Shown: piece after piece, positions 9,793 through 20,544 of the stretch
Position numbering within the stretch: the stretch's first letter is position 1
Layout of the letters: the number at the start of each line of letters is the position of its first letter
Translations under genes and position numbers: made by a program
The notes under the pieces: model-generated
What the model was told of the DNA's origin: nothing
Database searches by the model: none
The model's input: only the letters and a program-made list of their open reading frames with translations
NCBI GenBank assembly: GCA_011503125.2
Contig: WWBZ02000062.1
Coordinates: 3,224,001-3,288,000, forward strand
Direction of reading: 5' to 3'
Origin: Botryosphaeria dothidea
Lineage: Eukaryota; Ascomycota; Dothideomycetes; Botryosphaeriales; Botryosphaeriaceae
Length of the DNA: 64,000 nucleotides

Positions 9793-10127
9793 ATGCATCA
9801 GGTGCCTCATGTGATTTGGCAAAACAATGCGCCAACCAAGGATTATGATAACCGCCTGAGAAGTGTTGACGCAGCCATTGAGTGGCTCAAGGCTAAGAAT
9901 GGTCGGGACTCCAGCAACCTTAACGGAAAAAGAAAGCAAAGGTACGTATAGCGTATTCGCACTACTGCGAAGCCTAACACAGACATCGTTTCCTCATTGG
10001 AAGATGCCCAGGTGCAAGATTTGAAAACGAGGAGGGTGCAGGAAGCCATAATGAAATACTTACACTAAAGGATTGCGGAGGATTGATACAAACGGGAAGG
10101 TCGTCACACGTTTCCTTTTCGAACTGA
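9793..10127 (+). CDS. Possible two-exon gene fragment of unknown function
   Basis: Exon 9793-9941 and exon 9983-10127 would join across a 41-nt intron (donor GTACGT, CCTAAC branch, ACACAG acceptor), giving 97 residues. Two regions speak for coding sequence: exon 1 (TKDYDNRLRSVDAAIEWLKA) and exon 2 (FENEEGAGSHNEILTLKDCG). A stop lies shortly upstream of the first Met, so this may be the remnant 3' end of a larger decayed gene. I recognise no family. Chance open frames of this size are common, so this remains tentative. Confidence 0.22.
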
Positions 10128-12421
10128 GCGTCGGGCAAAATTTCCGTTAGAGGGGGGGACGAAATATAGCGCGTTTGCTGCTGTTGCTATACTCTTAGCA
10201 GCATATGCGAGTGTCGCAGAGGTGGGTCAGTCATGCTCTGCTTACATATCAGCGAAGCTATGGGATACCTTTATGTCATGAAAACTTGGCTTGCAATTCT
10301 CCTCCGTGTTGAAGCCAACGAACCTCGACTGACGGCAAATTTGTAAGCCATTCACAACGTCCACCCAGATGAATGGTAAAGTAAACAGTCTTTGCCAAAA
10401 CGCATATGTGATGGCAACCATGACGGGCCCGGAAGCAGTTATGGCGGCGGCTAAAACCTCACCCCTAGGGCTTCACCCAACCACGCCTCGCTTCTCCAGT
10501 CCAACGCCATCCTCAACACCTCTTCATGTCGGATATTTCTGCTATACATTGCATTTCGGGTGCTCAAAAGCAGGGCTTGGAAGAGAGTTCATCGTTAAAT
10601 GCAAGCATGCGCCTAATCAGCCATTCTTTTCACCTCGTTCCTAGAACGATCGACAGGGTCCGGTTTGCGATCGGATTCCCGCAACAACATCACAGCAGCT
10701 TTCAGAGGCGCGACCTTTGATCGGTCATTACGTCTTACACTTGCTTTGCCAGCGAGACGGTCGCACGAAGTGTAACGGACTCCGCTACCAGCCAGGCCCT
10801 CCCTATATAACAACATACGGATACGCGAACCTCAGGCCAGAGCATCATGGACGCAAAATCCCTGTGAGGATTGAATCAGGGCTCCACATGGAATAAGGCT
10901 ATTTGCTTGGTGAGGCTGTCAATCTGTGGGACCAAGTTTCGTTCGCTAAAGTATTGCCAGTAGCGACACCGACGCCTTCTGCCACCTTCTCCGACGCCAT
11001 CACGGACCTTTATTCGCCCGGGCTTAACGGATGTTATTCGCGTAGGACGAGATGCTCGGCCTCGGTGTCTCCGGAGATCGGACTCGGACATGCCGAACAG
11101 ATTTGGAGAGGACGGAGCCGAGGGTTCGTCGCGCACACAAGAAGGCGTGAGAGGATAATGAATCAGGGCCGTGCATGGCGCGAATGGCAGCATGCTCGAG
11201 AGAGCATCGGGAGCCCAATGGCAGGGAGCGGCAGATTGCACGCGGCGGAACAGCCGGAGCCAAGCACTCTTGTGCCCCGGGCAGATCAGGCCTGAGTGGC
11301 TTGTGCGAGGACCAAAGGGGCGCTCGAAGCGAGTGAAGGAGGCAAATAATTGATAGATGAACGGGTAACGGCTGCAAAGAAGGTGGAACAAGACTTCCAT
11401 AGATGCAATTGTGGAGAGAAGCTAGAAGTGACTTGCATAGTGGGGACGGGGAATTTTCTCTGCGGCCAATCAGTGCCTCGGCGTTGGTCAGCCGCGACCA
11501 GTGCGGGCCAGAAAGCGCGAGCAGCCGTCCGCAATGCCACTCTTTATTGCGTCGACGGAGGCTGCAGATTTTGCTTGCAAGGTGTCGCAGGGATTGCAGC
11601 GATATCGGGCACAGGCATGTGGCACAGTGCCGTGTTGAGCAATCAGGCCGAGGTGACGACACAGCCATTTGGTGAAGCCGGTCTCGCTGGCGCTCGTGAG
11701 GTAGAGTTTGGGGCAGGGAGTCCTAATCGATAACCTAAACTATATTCAGGTACAGATGCGGAGGCGTTGAACTGAGCAGGATGCTGCCCAAAAACGCGGG
11801 CACAGCCGACACGCGTGCGACGCCGCTGCATGCACTCGGTAGCGTGCGCTCGTCTGGCATCTGGAGGCGCAGGAGCAGGAGTGCAATTTGCTGTTTGGTA
11901 GTCGCAACTGGAGGGCAGCAAGGGCCAGAGCCAAGCGATCAGCCGGCGGAAGGCGCAACTCACCGCTCATCGTGTGCCCAATGGCCATGCGCACAATTCG
12001 CTGACATGACCAGGGGCCTCAGAGCGCGCCAACGTCAGTGCCTTTTGCGAGCTAGCCTGGCCAGACTTGCTACCATTCTCGCGCCCCCGAGCGCTGCTGA
12101 ACCGCGAGCCCGCGCGACGAGCCCGTTTGCCTTTTCCGCCCCGAGCCCTGCAACGCCGCCCATAGGGCTCCACTTCCGCTCTCCCCGATCCTGGTCTAGG
12201 CGCGCTCAAGCAAAGCCGCCGACCACGTCTGCCCACTGTTGCTCCGCTGCCGCCATTTATCTATCTGATCACCATCACCAAACCATCTCCGCTCCGCTCC
12301 CTCCACACCCACCACTCGCTCCGTGCCTGACCTCATATATCACCACCGCCCTTCCCTGCCCCGGCCATCCCCCTCTATGCTGTCATAACAAATCCCCGCC
12401 TCTGCTGCCCCAATCTCCGTC

Positions 12422-14242
12422 ATGTCCGGCCCCTCGGCCCAGCTGCAGTCGCGTAGCGACCACCCCAGCGACGACTCCCTGCAGTCCAAGGCTCACACCG
12501 ACTCAGTATTGCGACACGCTTCCCAGGAGGAACTCGAGCTCGCTCAGAACCTGCGCGCCTTGAGCAACGCCCAAGATCAGCACCCGCAGCACCCACCCCG
12601 CGACCAGCCACATCAGCCTCACGAGACGCAGCCCGGGCGCGAGCAGAGGACCTCGCCCGAGCGTAGTGGCAAACCCGCTGAAGTCTCTGAGCATCACTCC
12701 CTCGAGGACATCCAACACTTCACCGCCAATACCCAACCGCAGCAACCCCGCACGCTTTCTCCTTCTCCTGGGGCTTCTGCGCCAAGGCTGAATGCTACCA
12801 ACGCGCCCATGAACGGCCAAACTTGCAGGTATGCTTCTCTTGCCTTCCTCGCTGCCTGACTGTCCTCTAACTAGCCCAGCAACTGCGGTACCACGCGTAC
12901 TCCTCTGTGGCGAAGATCACCTACCGGTGAGCCTATCTGCAATGCATGCGGCCTGTACCTTAAAGCGCGGAACCAGTCGCGCCCTTCGAACCTGAAGAGG
13001 AACCTAGCTCAGGCTCCCACCATGTCCGTCCAGCAGAGCCAACGCACGCCTGAGCCCCATGACCGCAGCCAGTTTCCTTCGGGTTATCCGGCGACTTCGC
13101 GTCCTTCGTACGTTGCAGCTGAGCAGGCTTCGGGCACATGTCCTGGCGGTGGTCGCTGCAACGGCACTGGTGGCCAGCAGGGCTGCAACGGCTGCCCGGC
13201 CTACAACAACCGCGTTTCCAAGACCGCTCGATACGCGCTCGCTCACGTGAATTCCCCAAATAGTAATCAGCGGGCCAATCTTGGCGAAGGATCTGCGGCG
13301 GATGGTGCTGCTCAAAGCGCGCAGCAACAGCACCTTGCGACTCCGGCTGGCGCCAGCGTCGTGCCCGCCTGCGCAAACTGCAGGACTACTGTGACACCAC
13401 TGTGGAGACGCGACGAAGCCGGACACACGATATGCAACGCCTGCGGTCTTTACTACAAACTACACGGCGTTCACCGGCCAGTGCAGATGAAGAAGCAGGA
13501 GATTAAGCGGAGGAAACGAGTTGTCCCCGCTGTCCCGGCCGAATCAGCCAGTCACCTCTTTGCCCAGCATCCTCCCGCGCATTATCAGCAAGGCCAACCG
13601 TCTCCACAACCGCAGCGTAGCCCCTCGCAACCGGCCGTCTCTCCTGCACCGACTCAGGAGTCCTTCTCTGAGAACAGGTCAGACGGCTATCCTCGCTCCG
13701 ATTCTGAGGTGGCAGCACATCTCCAGGCCTCCATCAGTCAACAACCGCCGCCTCCGCGATATGCGCCGCCACCCGCAGACTTTACGAATTACTTTCAACA
13801 GCAGAGCGCCTTGTCCTCCACAACTCGAACTGTGCCACAACCGCAACAACAATATCCTACATCGCCTGCTTCTTCTGTCCCTAGCAAACGCTCAGTCTCC
13901 GTCGGTGCCGATGATGAGGTCCTTCCTGATGCACCACGCTCTACTTCTAATATACCCCAACTTCTAAACATCGATCCGGACCTTCCCACCTCCAACCCTG
14001 TCACGCATCCGGACGGTTCCACTACAAGAACTGAACCACCCACACCACAGATGAGCCCTGAACAACGACACGCGAAGAGGATGAAGCTGGAATTGGAAAT
14101 GCAAGAGTTGCAGAAGAAAGTGCTGGATGTGCAGATGGAACTTAAGACTTTGGATGGCGGTGATGGTGAATCAAGGGGAGCGGGTACAGCGGCCTCTGCT
14201 GATAGTGGAAGCCAAGGAGGAACGAATAATGGCAGGACGTAA
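12422..14242 (+). CDS. sreA: GATA-type iron-responsive repressor SreA/SRE family
   Basis: Exons 12422-12828 and 12880-14242 flank a 51-nt intron (donor GTATGC, CTAAC branch, acceptor CCCAG), giving 589 residues. The join rebuilds finger 1 (C135-x2-C138-x17-C156-x2-C159; [12 protein letters not shown]). Finger 2 is C300-x2-C303-x17-C321-x2-C324 ([12 protein letters not shown]), followed by the basic stretch [10 protein letters not shown]. Between them lies the diagnostic cysteine-rich motif C223-x5-C229-x8-C238-x2-C241 ([19 protein letters not shown]), which senses iron in SREP/SreA/Urbs1. Two fingers plus this motif separate it from AreA and other one-finger GATA factors. The C-terminus has a short predicted coiled coil ([18 protein letters not shown]). 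Family members repress siderophore synthesis and iron uptake when iron is plentiful and oppose HapX. The upstream CCAAT box is compatible with CBC-HapX control (inference). Confidence 0.95.
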
Positions 14243-15486
14243 TCGTGTTGATGAACACGGATGTAGGATACGGAGTTGGGCCAGAAGAGGAGGATTAGTC
14301 TACGATTAGGAACGGGGCTTGGAGGAGTTGCAAGGCTCAGTCCCGGACGATTCTCAATTATGGGTCATCATGGACGGTATAAGTGTAACGACATACGATT
14401 GGGCAGGGAAAGGTATCATACGTGCTTGGGTTCGGTTTTTCCATACCAGGAGTTCCATCCGGCAGTCCATCTTTTCTTTACTCTTTTCGCTCCGGGATGT
14501 CACGATATCACCTTTCTGGCTCTTCTCGGCGTTCACATCCTCCCAACCAAAACCAGGGCGTCGTGGAAAATGAGACGGCGTTCAACTAAAAAAAAAATAC
14601 AAATACCACAACAATAACAGAGCGACAGGCGTACTCGGCGATATCAAACGTTCCCTTTACGAGCGAAAAAGATTCCCCACCCAGCTCTCTCAGCTAGTTT
14701 TTTTTTCGTTACTTCAGTTATGAATTGCACGACTTTCTCTCATCTCAAAAGTATTCGGCTTCCTGTTCATTTACAAAGCTATACGGTCACACTCATGTCA
14801 TCGGAAATTTGGATCGCACGGTCTTGTGAAAATTGGCCTCTTTCTCGGTGTCTTATTTCTTCTCTGCATATATTCAGGTATACAGAAAATAGGGCAAAGT
14901 TTGCATGAATGTATGTATTGTATAAAGGCACTTTCTCCCCACTCGCATGGGGCAACATGAGTGATCGTCTTTCACAGCCAACCCGCTTCTCGGGCCATTC
15001 CTTTTGCGTTGTGCAGATCGGGACGGAGGAATCGCTGATGATGCAGTCTTTCCAGGAAATCTGAAAGGAGGAAGCAGAACTGGTGGTGGCGAAAGAGGCG
15101 TGTCGATGCGATACGCCACCTATCATATTGAAATTGGTAATCGCTATAAGGATTCGGGAGCGCTCGTCTGGAAAGCGGTCGTATTCATGACAACACGGAA
15201 CCTTTGCATCCGGGCGAATGTTTTAGCTGCCTGCGACGTCGTTCTTTTTTAAGGGTACTGCCGCGGTTCGTCGGCTGCGCCGTAGAAACCGCCCCTGGGT
15301 GACGTCAATGAGGATTCTTTTTGTGCGACTTGTTGCGTGTACGACTGAAGTCACGAGCACGTATGCAAAAGAGATTGGGTAGACGGGCGTGGTCGTTTGC
15401 ATATCATTTGCTTACGTACATGCTGAGCAGCTTTGCAGGCTGACGGCAGGTATACACATCATGGCTATTCCCCGCCTATTGGCTTA

Positions 15487-15708
15487 CAGGGGTGTTGCAG
15501 CCGATGGTTAGCGGCAAAAGCCTCTCGAAAACATAACCTGGTGGTGAGTGGAGGCATTCGTCCGGATGGGTTTTGTTCCTGAAAATGTAATACACCCGTG
15601 TCCGGACGAATGCTTCCACCCCCCCCCCCCCAAATGATACTCACAATAATCTGACCTTCTGTGGGAAAATCACACTTGGCGCTGACCGCCGGTTGCGATA
15701 CCCCTCTG
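15487..15708 (+). mobile_element. MITE with terminal inverted repeats and TA target duplication
   Basis: The element is bounded by TA at 15485-15486 and 15709-15710, the target duplication expected of Tc1/mariner elements. The left end is CAGGGGTGTTGCAGCC. The right end, read on the other strand, is CAGAGGGGTATCGCAACC. The two ends continue to match for about 33 bases, with most mismatches G/A or C/T. A second, inner inverted pair (GTGGAGGCATTCGTCCGGAT at 15549-15568 and its complement at about 15598-15617) makes the element largely palindromic. There is no coding capacity in 222 bp, so it must have been moved by a transposase encoded elsewhere. Confidence 0.75.
15619..15631. repeat. C13 homopolymer within the MITE
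   Basis: Thirteen consecutive C residues directly follow the inner inverted repeat arm. In the older copy (about 9340) the corresponding place is AATTCCCAC, so the run probably grew by slippage or is partly a base-calling artefact. Confidence 0.8.
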
Positions 15709-16130
15709 TACACGCAACATTGTAGAGATCAGGTCTCGCAGGATTCCGGAAACTACCAGGCATACGAAAAACAAATGTAAACAAAAAGCAAAAAAAAAAC
15801 ATGAGCGTTGAGAAAACAAACATGATACAGCCGCAGATGATCTGCGTGACATGCTGAGATTAACCTGAACTCCAAGTGGCGTATGTTGTTTCCGTTGCTC
15901 GTACCAGAACGAATAAAAGGATAAGAGAACGGCTTCCCCCGCAATGTTCTACTTTACTTATGACAAACTTGATGCACGTTTAGTGTTAGAAGCCACCACG
16001 TGTGCGCTAAAAAGCAAAAGGCGGCGAGGCAAGGACGATAAGGAAATAGAAAAAGGAAAGAAGTAAAAAAGCAATGCTATACCAAAAGACCCCAAAGCAA
16101 GCTTCCGCTATCTACTAGCGTGATCCCGCG

Positions 16131-16153
16131 CGGACCGCCCCACCGGCGGTCCG
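16131..16153. repeat. GC-rich perfect inverted repeat (hairpin)
   Basis: The arms CGGACCGCC (16131-16139) and GGCGGTCCG (16145-16153) pair perfectly over 9 bp with a 5-base loop CCACC. It sits in AT-richer, gene-free DNA about 0.58 kb downstream of the GCN3 stop. The function is unknown. It could be a cruciform-prone relic of a mobile element or a structured 3' UTR segment. Confidence 0.6.
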
Positions 16154-16732
16154 TATCCGGTCAAGAGTGGTGTTGCTTTTTTGGCCCTTTTATTGACGTT
16201 CACATGGGCTGAGGTTTTAGCCAAGGCAGTCATCCGTGATCATTTGAATCTTTATGGTAATGAAATTGTCGAGACAACACTACACAGCATCACGCCAGGA
16301 GCAATGCGTAAAATCGATCATTTCTGTCTTTCATTGCTCCTTCGGCCTGCTTGAGCAAAATCCAAGTCTAGTCATAGCTCGGAGATCTAGAGCACCAACC
16401 TTCTCCTTTTTGATCCACCAAACGCCGTTGGCCCCCAACCCGGACCGATGCCTTCTCCAAAATTTCCCCAACGAAGACACTCATTCCATCGAGGATATCT
16501 TTACCCCTCCTCTCACCATCCCCACAAATGCCTTTCCGTTCCTTTGGGGCTTTAGATAAATCATTCGTTCAACAGCATCCTGTCCGGGTATCTATCAGAA
16601 CAGCGAGAATCATGACAGCTGAGGATGAATTTGTTTTGCCCGAGGCAATTCCTCTAGCTCAGAACTCCCCAGCCACATGTTAAAGCAGGATGAAAGCACG
16701 TGAAACAAAGAAAAAGAGAGAAGCGTAGCTAC

Positions 16733-17898
16733 TTAGAACCAGATTTTGATGAGCTCCTCAGACACTGCACTGGGCGTGAGGACACCAGACTCAGTAATAA
16801 GCGCGGAAATGAGGTTGGGAGGCTACAGCAGACAAATTAGCACACGCAATTCACTGCGCACACACCCGCAGGATGGCGTAAGAAAAAACTCACCGTGAAA
16901 TCCACAGCATCGTCCACCGCGCCCGCCGCCCACTTCTCCTTCCTCACCCCCGTCTCCTTCGCCCGCGTCTCCTGCCCGCCGCTGCTGCTCCTCGTCCCTT
17001 CCTCCTCGACGACGCGCTCGTCGGCGCCGACGCGGAACTGGATGACCTTCTGCTCGATGGGCAGGTCGTACTGGCCCAGCGGGTACAGCCGCACGAACTT
17101 GTGGCTCTCGGCAACGACGTAGAATGGCTTGTTCGCGTTCTTGGCCAGCACGCCCAGCTGGTAGGTGCCCAGGCGCGAGATGATGCCGCCGTTCTCGACG
17201 ACGCCCTCGGCGCCGACGATGACCATGTCGACCTTGCCCATGGCGTACGCGACGCCCGCCTCGGGGATGGTCGCGACGGGCACGCCGTGCGCGCGCAGCT
17301 TGCGCACGATCTCGGTGCCCTCGGCGTGCTTGGTGGTGGCCTCATCGGAGGGGTTGGCCGGGTCGGGCACGGCCAGCACGTAGATGACGCGGAAGCGCAC
17401 GCTGCCTTGCGTGCCGCCGCCGGCGGACTCGGCGGCGGAGCGGAGCAGGGCGGAGACGACGCGCGAGCCGCCGTTGGTGAGGATGGTGTTGCCGTCGCGG
17501 ATGAAGTGGCGGCCGAACGAGGCGATCTTGTCGCGCGAGGCTTTCGCGCGCTCGACGAAGAGGCGGCCGTTGGTGAGCAGGTGCTGGCGCGTCTTGGAGA
17601 AGTCGACGCCGGGGCGCACCGAGGTCATCAGGTAGCGCTGGAACAGGTCGGTGCCGGCGGACAGCGAGATGGGGTTAGGGATGGCGGCCTTGAGCTTGCT
17701 GGTGTATGCGGAGAGCAGGGCGAGCGTCTCGGTGGTGGTGCTCGTGTCGGAGGCGGACAGGGCGGCGACGAGGGCCTCGATGGCGGCGACGGGCATGGTC
17801 AGGTCCGGGTCGTCGGTCAAGAGGCGCTGGTAGGTGCCGACGATGTCGAATGGAGCATCGGTGGCCCCGGCCGGGAGACCGGAATCGGGGAGACCCAT
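16733..17898 (-). CDS. GCN3: Translation initiation factor eIF2B subunit alpha
   Basis: Regulatory subunit of the eIF2B guanine-nucleotide exchange factor, which senses phosphorylated eIF2 alpha. Exons 17898-16894 and 16822-16733 join across a 71-nt intron (donor GTGAGT, acceptor GCTGTAG, phase 0), giving 364 residues. The ATG at 17898 has a CCACCATGG context; an in-frame GTG upstream is not used. Typical blocks are DPDLTMPVAAIEALV, GRLFVERAKASRDKIA, RDGNTILTNGGSRVV and GIISRLGTYQLGVLAKNANK. After the join comes PPNLISALITESGVLTPSAV, ending EELIKIWF. There is a Gly/Ser/Arg-rich insert near residue 310 (GTRSSSGGQETRAKETG). The gene is divergent from the mitochondrial uS12 gene. Confidence 0.95.
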
Positions 17899-18311
17899 GG
17901 TGGCAGGAAGCACGAAAGGGAGTGCGGACGGTGTCTAGCGGAGAAATGTCTTCTGAATGTGTTTTGTTGTACGAGAGTGTTGGCAGCTTTTGTCTGGTAT
18001 GACGAAGTGGGGTGTTGCGAAGCTCCAATATCTGCGTGACCGTGCTGAGTGCGGGGGGTCTGGTGGTGGAACCGGACGGAAGTGATGTTTCCCAAGCTTC
18101 CTGCGCAGTTTTGGCACGAACCGGGCGGGCGTGCGGAGGGAGGGCGGAGTTGTGGTCGTGGTGGTTGCGGCGGAAGAGTCACTGTCGACATCACAGACAA
18201 AACTTGATGGTCCGAGCGTCTCAGATCCCAGTCCCTCCGCCATCAAATTCGCGGAGGAGACCACCGCATCCCCAACCACGCCCATCGCCAATTGCACCGC
18301 CGCCCGTCGCC
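17899..18311. promoter_or_regulatory. Divergent promoter region, GCN3 / mitochondrial uS12
   Basis: 413 bases lie between the two start codons. They hold the 5' UTRs and promoters of a cytosolic translation regulator and a mitochondrial ribosomal protein. Near 18135-18180 the + strand is rich in GGCGG and GTGGT motifs. No specific factor site was assigned. Confidence 0.4.
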
Positions 18312-18952
18312 ATGCCCCTCCACTACCTCCGCCAGCTGGCCCGCCCGGCCTGCGCCTTCGCCTCCGCGCCGCGCATCACCATCGCGTCGTCCACGTCTTC
18401 CCCGATCCTCGCCGCCGCAGCCCGCAGCTTCAGCGCCAGCACCGCACGCAATGCCACCTACAACCAAGTCCGCCGCGGCTGCCGCCAGCCCCAGCCCGCC
18501 CGCAAGCTCACCTCGCCCCAGCTGAAGAACCGCCCGGAGATGAAGGGCGTCTGCGTCAAGGTCGGAACGACCAAGCCCAAGAAGCCCAACTCCGGTGAAC
18601 GCAAGGTCGCCAGGGTGAGATTGAGCAACGGAAGGCTGGTGTGGGCTTATATCCCCGGTGAAGGTACGTTGGCATTGTCGCGGAATCAATCGGTTGGATA
18701 AATTGAGGCTAATGGGTGGGTTTCCACAGGCCACAATGTGCAGCAGCATTCCGTCGTCCTGGTCCGTGGTGGCCGTGCCCAAGATTGTCCCGGTGTGAGG
18801 TACAAGCTCGTGAGAGGCGCTCTGGATCTGGTATGTTACTGCAACACTTGAAGAATGAGAAATCCTATGCTGACCTTGTCATTCAGGGTGGTGTTGGTAG
18901 CAGGCTTACCTCCAGGTCGAAGTACGGCACGAAGAAGCCTAAGACTACATAA
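18312..18952 (+). CDS. MRPS12: Mitochondrial ribosomal protein uS12m
   Basis: Decoding-centre protein of the mitochondrial small subunit. Exons 18312-18663, 18730-18830 and 18887-18952 (donors GTACGT and GTATGT; acceptors CCACAG and ATTCAG) give 172 residues. About 45 N-terminal residues rich in Arg, Ala and Ser and lacking acidic residues ([20 protein letters not shown]) form the mitochondrial targeting sequence. The S12 core shows [32 protein letters not shown] (the conserved PKKPNS loop), [20 protein letters not shown] and [20 protein letters not shown], ending YGTKKPKTT. All three joins preserve the S12 motif order. Confidence 0.96.
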
Positions 18953-20544
18953 CTTTGATGCTTGTTTTGGGGCTGCGATTACCCAAGGCGGTGCATGGTT
19001 CAGGCGTTAGGGTAGAAATTAATCTTCGGTCGGGATTGGGAGAGCATATTGATACATGAGATCGTGTAGTATTTAAGGAAATACTATTGATGTGTTGTTT
19101 CCTATTGTAGCAATAGGCATCAGAACATAGATGCTGGATTCCTGATAGTGAAGTCATCTTCTCACACTGCACAACTGGAACAAGGGAAATACCTCGTGGT
19201 CAAAAGTTGGTTGGGCCGCTTAGCTTCTGTGGTTTACACAGTCCATTGCACTGAGCGTTTCTTTGTATCCATACCCACTCCGAAACAGCTCTCTGCGCAT
19301 CCTCACCGCGGTCTACACATCGGCCCACGACTTTCCACTGAAGGACGTTGTTTTTCATCAATTCGACCATGGAATGCCGTTTGGCACTCATACTTAGTCC
19401 TTCTCGCCTTGGCCATTTTCCGATACTGAGATACTTCTTGTACGCTGACCAACCGGAAGGCACACGTACAAGGCTGCACCAGCCCCAACAGGGCAGCGAG
19501 TCCGGACTGCTGTTTGTTGATGTATCTCCGCCACATCGACGGCTCAGGAAGACGCTTTACTGGAGAAGAACGCTCCAGAAGCACCTCTTAAAGCGCCCAA
19601 ATGGTGTATCAAACGTGACTCCTCAGCATTCCCGTATCCGTCTTCAATGCTCCAACGTCCAGCTACGAGGCTAGAAGCGCGCGGAAAACGAATGTTCCAC
19701 TATTCTCCTCTTCGAGACTTTGCCGTCGCCTTTCCCTACATCCAAAACATCCCACTTCCGTCCCTGAAAGCATTACCATTGCAGCAACCTCCGTTATTTC
19801 CTTCGAACGATGATCCTCATCAGTAAGCGCCTCCAGAGGTCAGAGCCATTCAAGCTTGTTGCTGATATTCTTGGATTTCCCTTAAATAGCCAGGAATTCA
19901 GACGAGAGGGGTAGTCACAAAGCCGGAGATTCCCGAGAGAGAAAGTTTGTAATGCCTCGCAGTTATTTCTGCATTGCCCTGCACAGCGTCGGCAACGTTG
20001 ACCCGTAACGCGCTTTGCCATCTCCTAAATAGCCTCCAAATCCACAAAAAACACACTCATGCTTCCACAACCAGCTGACTCACCCAGACTCCAAAACCGA
20101 CACATCACGATCACCTTGCTCACACACCACTTCTGAATCAGCAAATTGTTGAAATTGCAATCGATGAGTCGGATCGGTCTCTTCTCACCCCAAGACGACA
20201 AAAAAGAAGAACAGGAAAAAAACAAAGCTATTTACAAGCCAAAAGACAAAACCAACCAACCGTGCCATAAACCAAAAACACAAGTCGTTTATCCAAGCAT
20301 GATGGGGAAATTGGATATTCTAAGTTTCTCCCCAGCCGCCTTGTGAAGAATTTCCATGTGAACGCCCCCTTTTTTCTCTGGATGACCTTAAGATTTTTGT
20401 TTATCATTCACATTGAATGAGAATAAATCGCCGCTTTTGAAAATCCTTCTCTCTCCACAGACCATGATTAAATCTTACATCGAGTCGTTGACAGCGTATC
20501 AAGTTGAGAAATTGAAAACATCTGAGTGCATGAGTTGAGTGAGT
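18953..20544. other. Convergent intergenic region uS12m / sulfite reductase
   Basis: About 1.6 kb between two 3' ends. Short open frames occur on both strands but none shows family features. A/C-rich and A-rich stretches occur near 20200-20290. No repeat or RNA gene was identified. Confidence 0.45.

Larger units (their letters stand above)
8737..12421. other. Gene-poor region upstream of sreA
   Basis: About 3.7 kb with no confidently supported gene. It holds an eroded MITE copy from 9193, a possible two-exon gene relic at 9793-10127, and a pyrimidine-rich leader just before sreA (about 12240-12421). A CCAAT box in good context (GGCCAATCAGT) lies at about 11463-11473, roughly 0.95 kb upstream of the sreA ATG. 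A single GATA core (ATCGATAACC) lies near 11725. The 8.8-10.4 kb part is noticeably more AT-rich than the genes beside it, consistent with old repeat decay. Confidence 0.5.
14243..16732. other. Gene-free region between sreA and GCN3
   Basis: About 2.5 kb between two convergent 3' ends. It contains a nearly complete MITE (15487-15708), a GC-rich hairpin (16131-16153) and several A/T homopolymer runs. No open frame with recognisable protein content was found on either strand. Confidence 0.5.

Noticed and set aside
11781..12563. A 260-codon + strand frame upstream of and overlapping sreA
   Set aside because: It overlaps the first sreA exon in another frame, and its Pro/Ser/Ala-rich content reflects a C-rich leader.
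16822..17913. An upstream GTG as an alternative start of GCN3
   Set aside because: The ATG at 17898 has an ideal context and aligns with the family start; GTG starts are not expected in nuclear fungal genes.
17101..18039. A 312-codon + strand frame opposite GCN3
   Set aside because: It is a Gly/Val/Arg/Ala-rich shadow of a GC-rich gene, and GCN3 is unambiguous on the minus strand.
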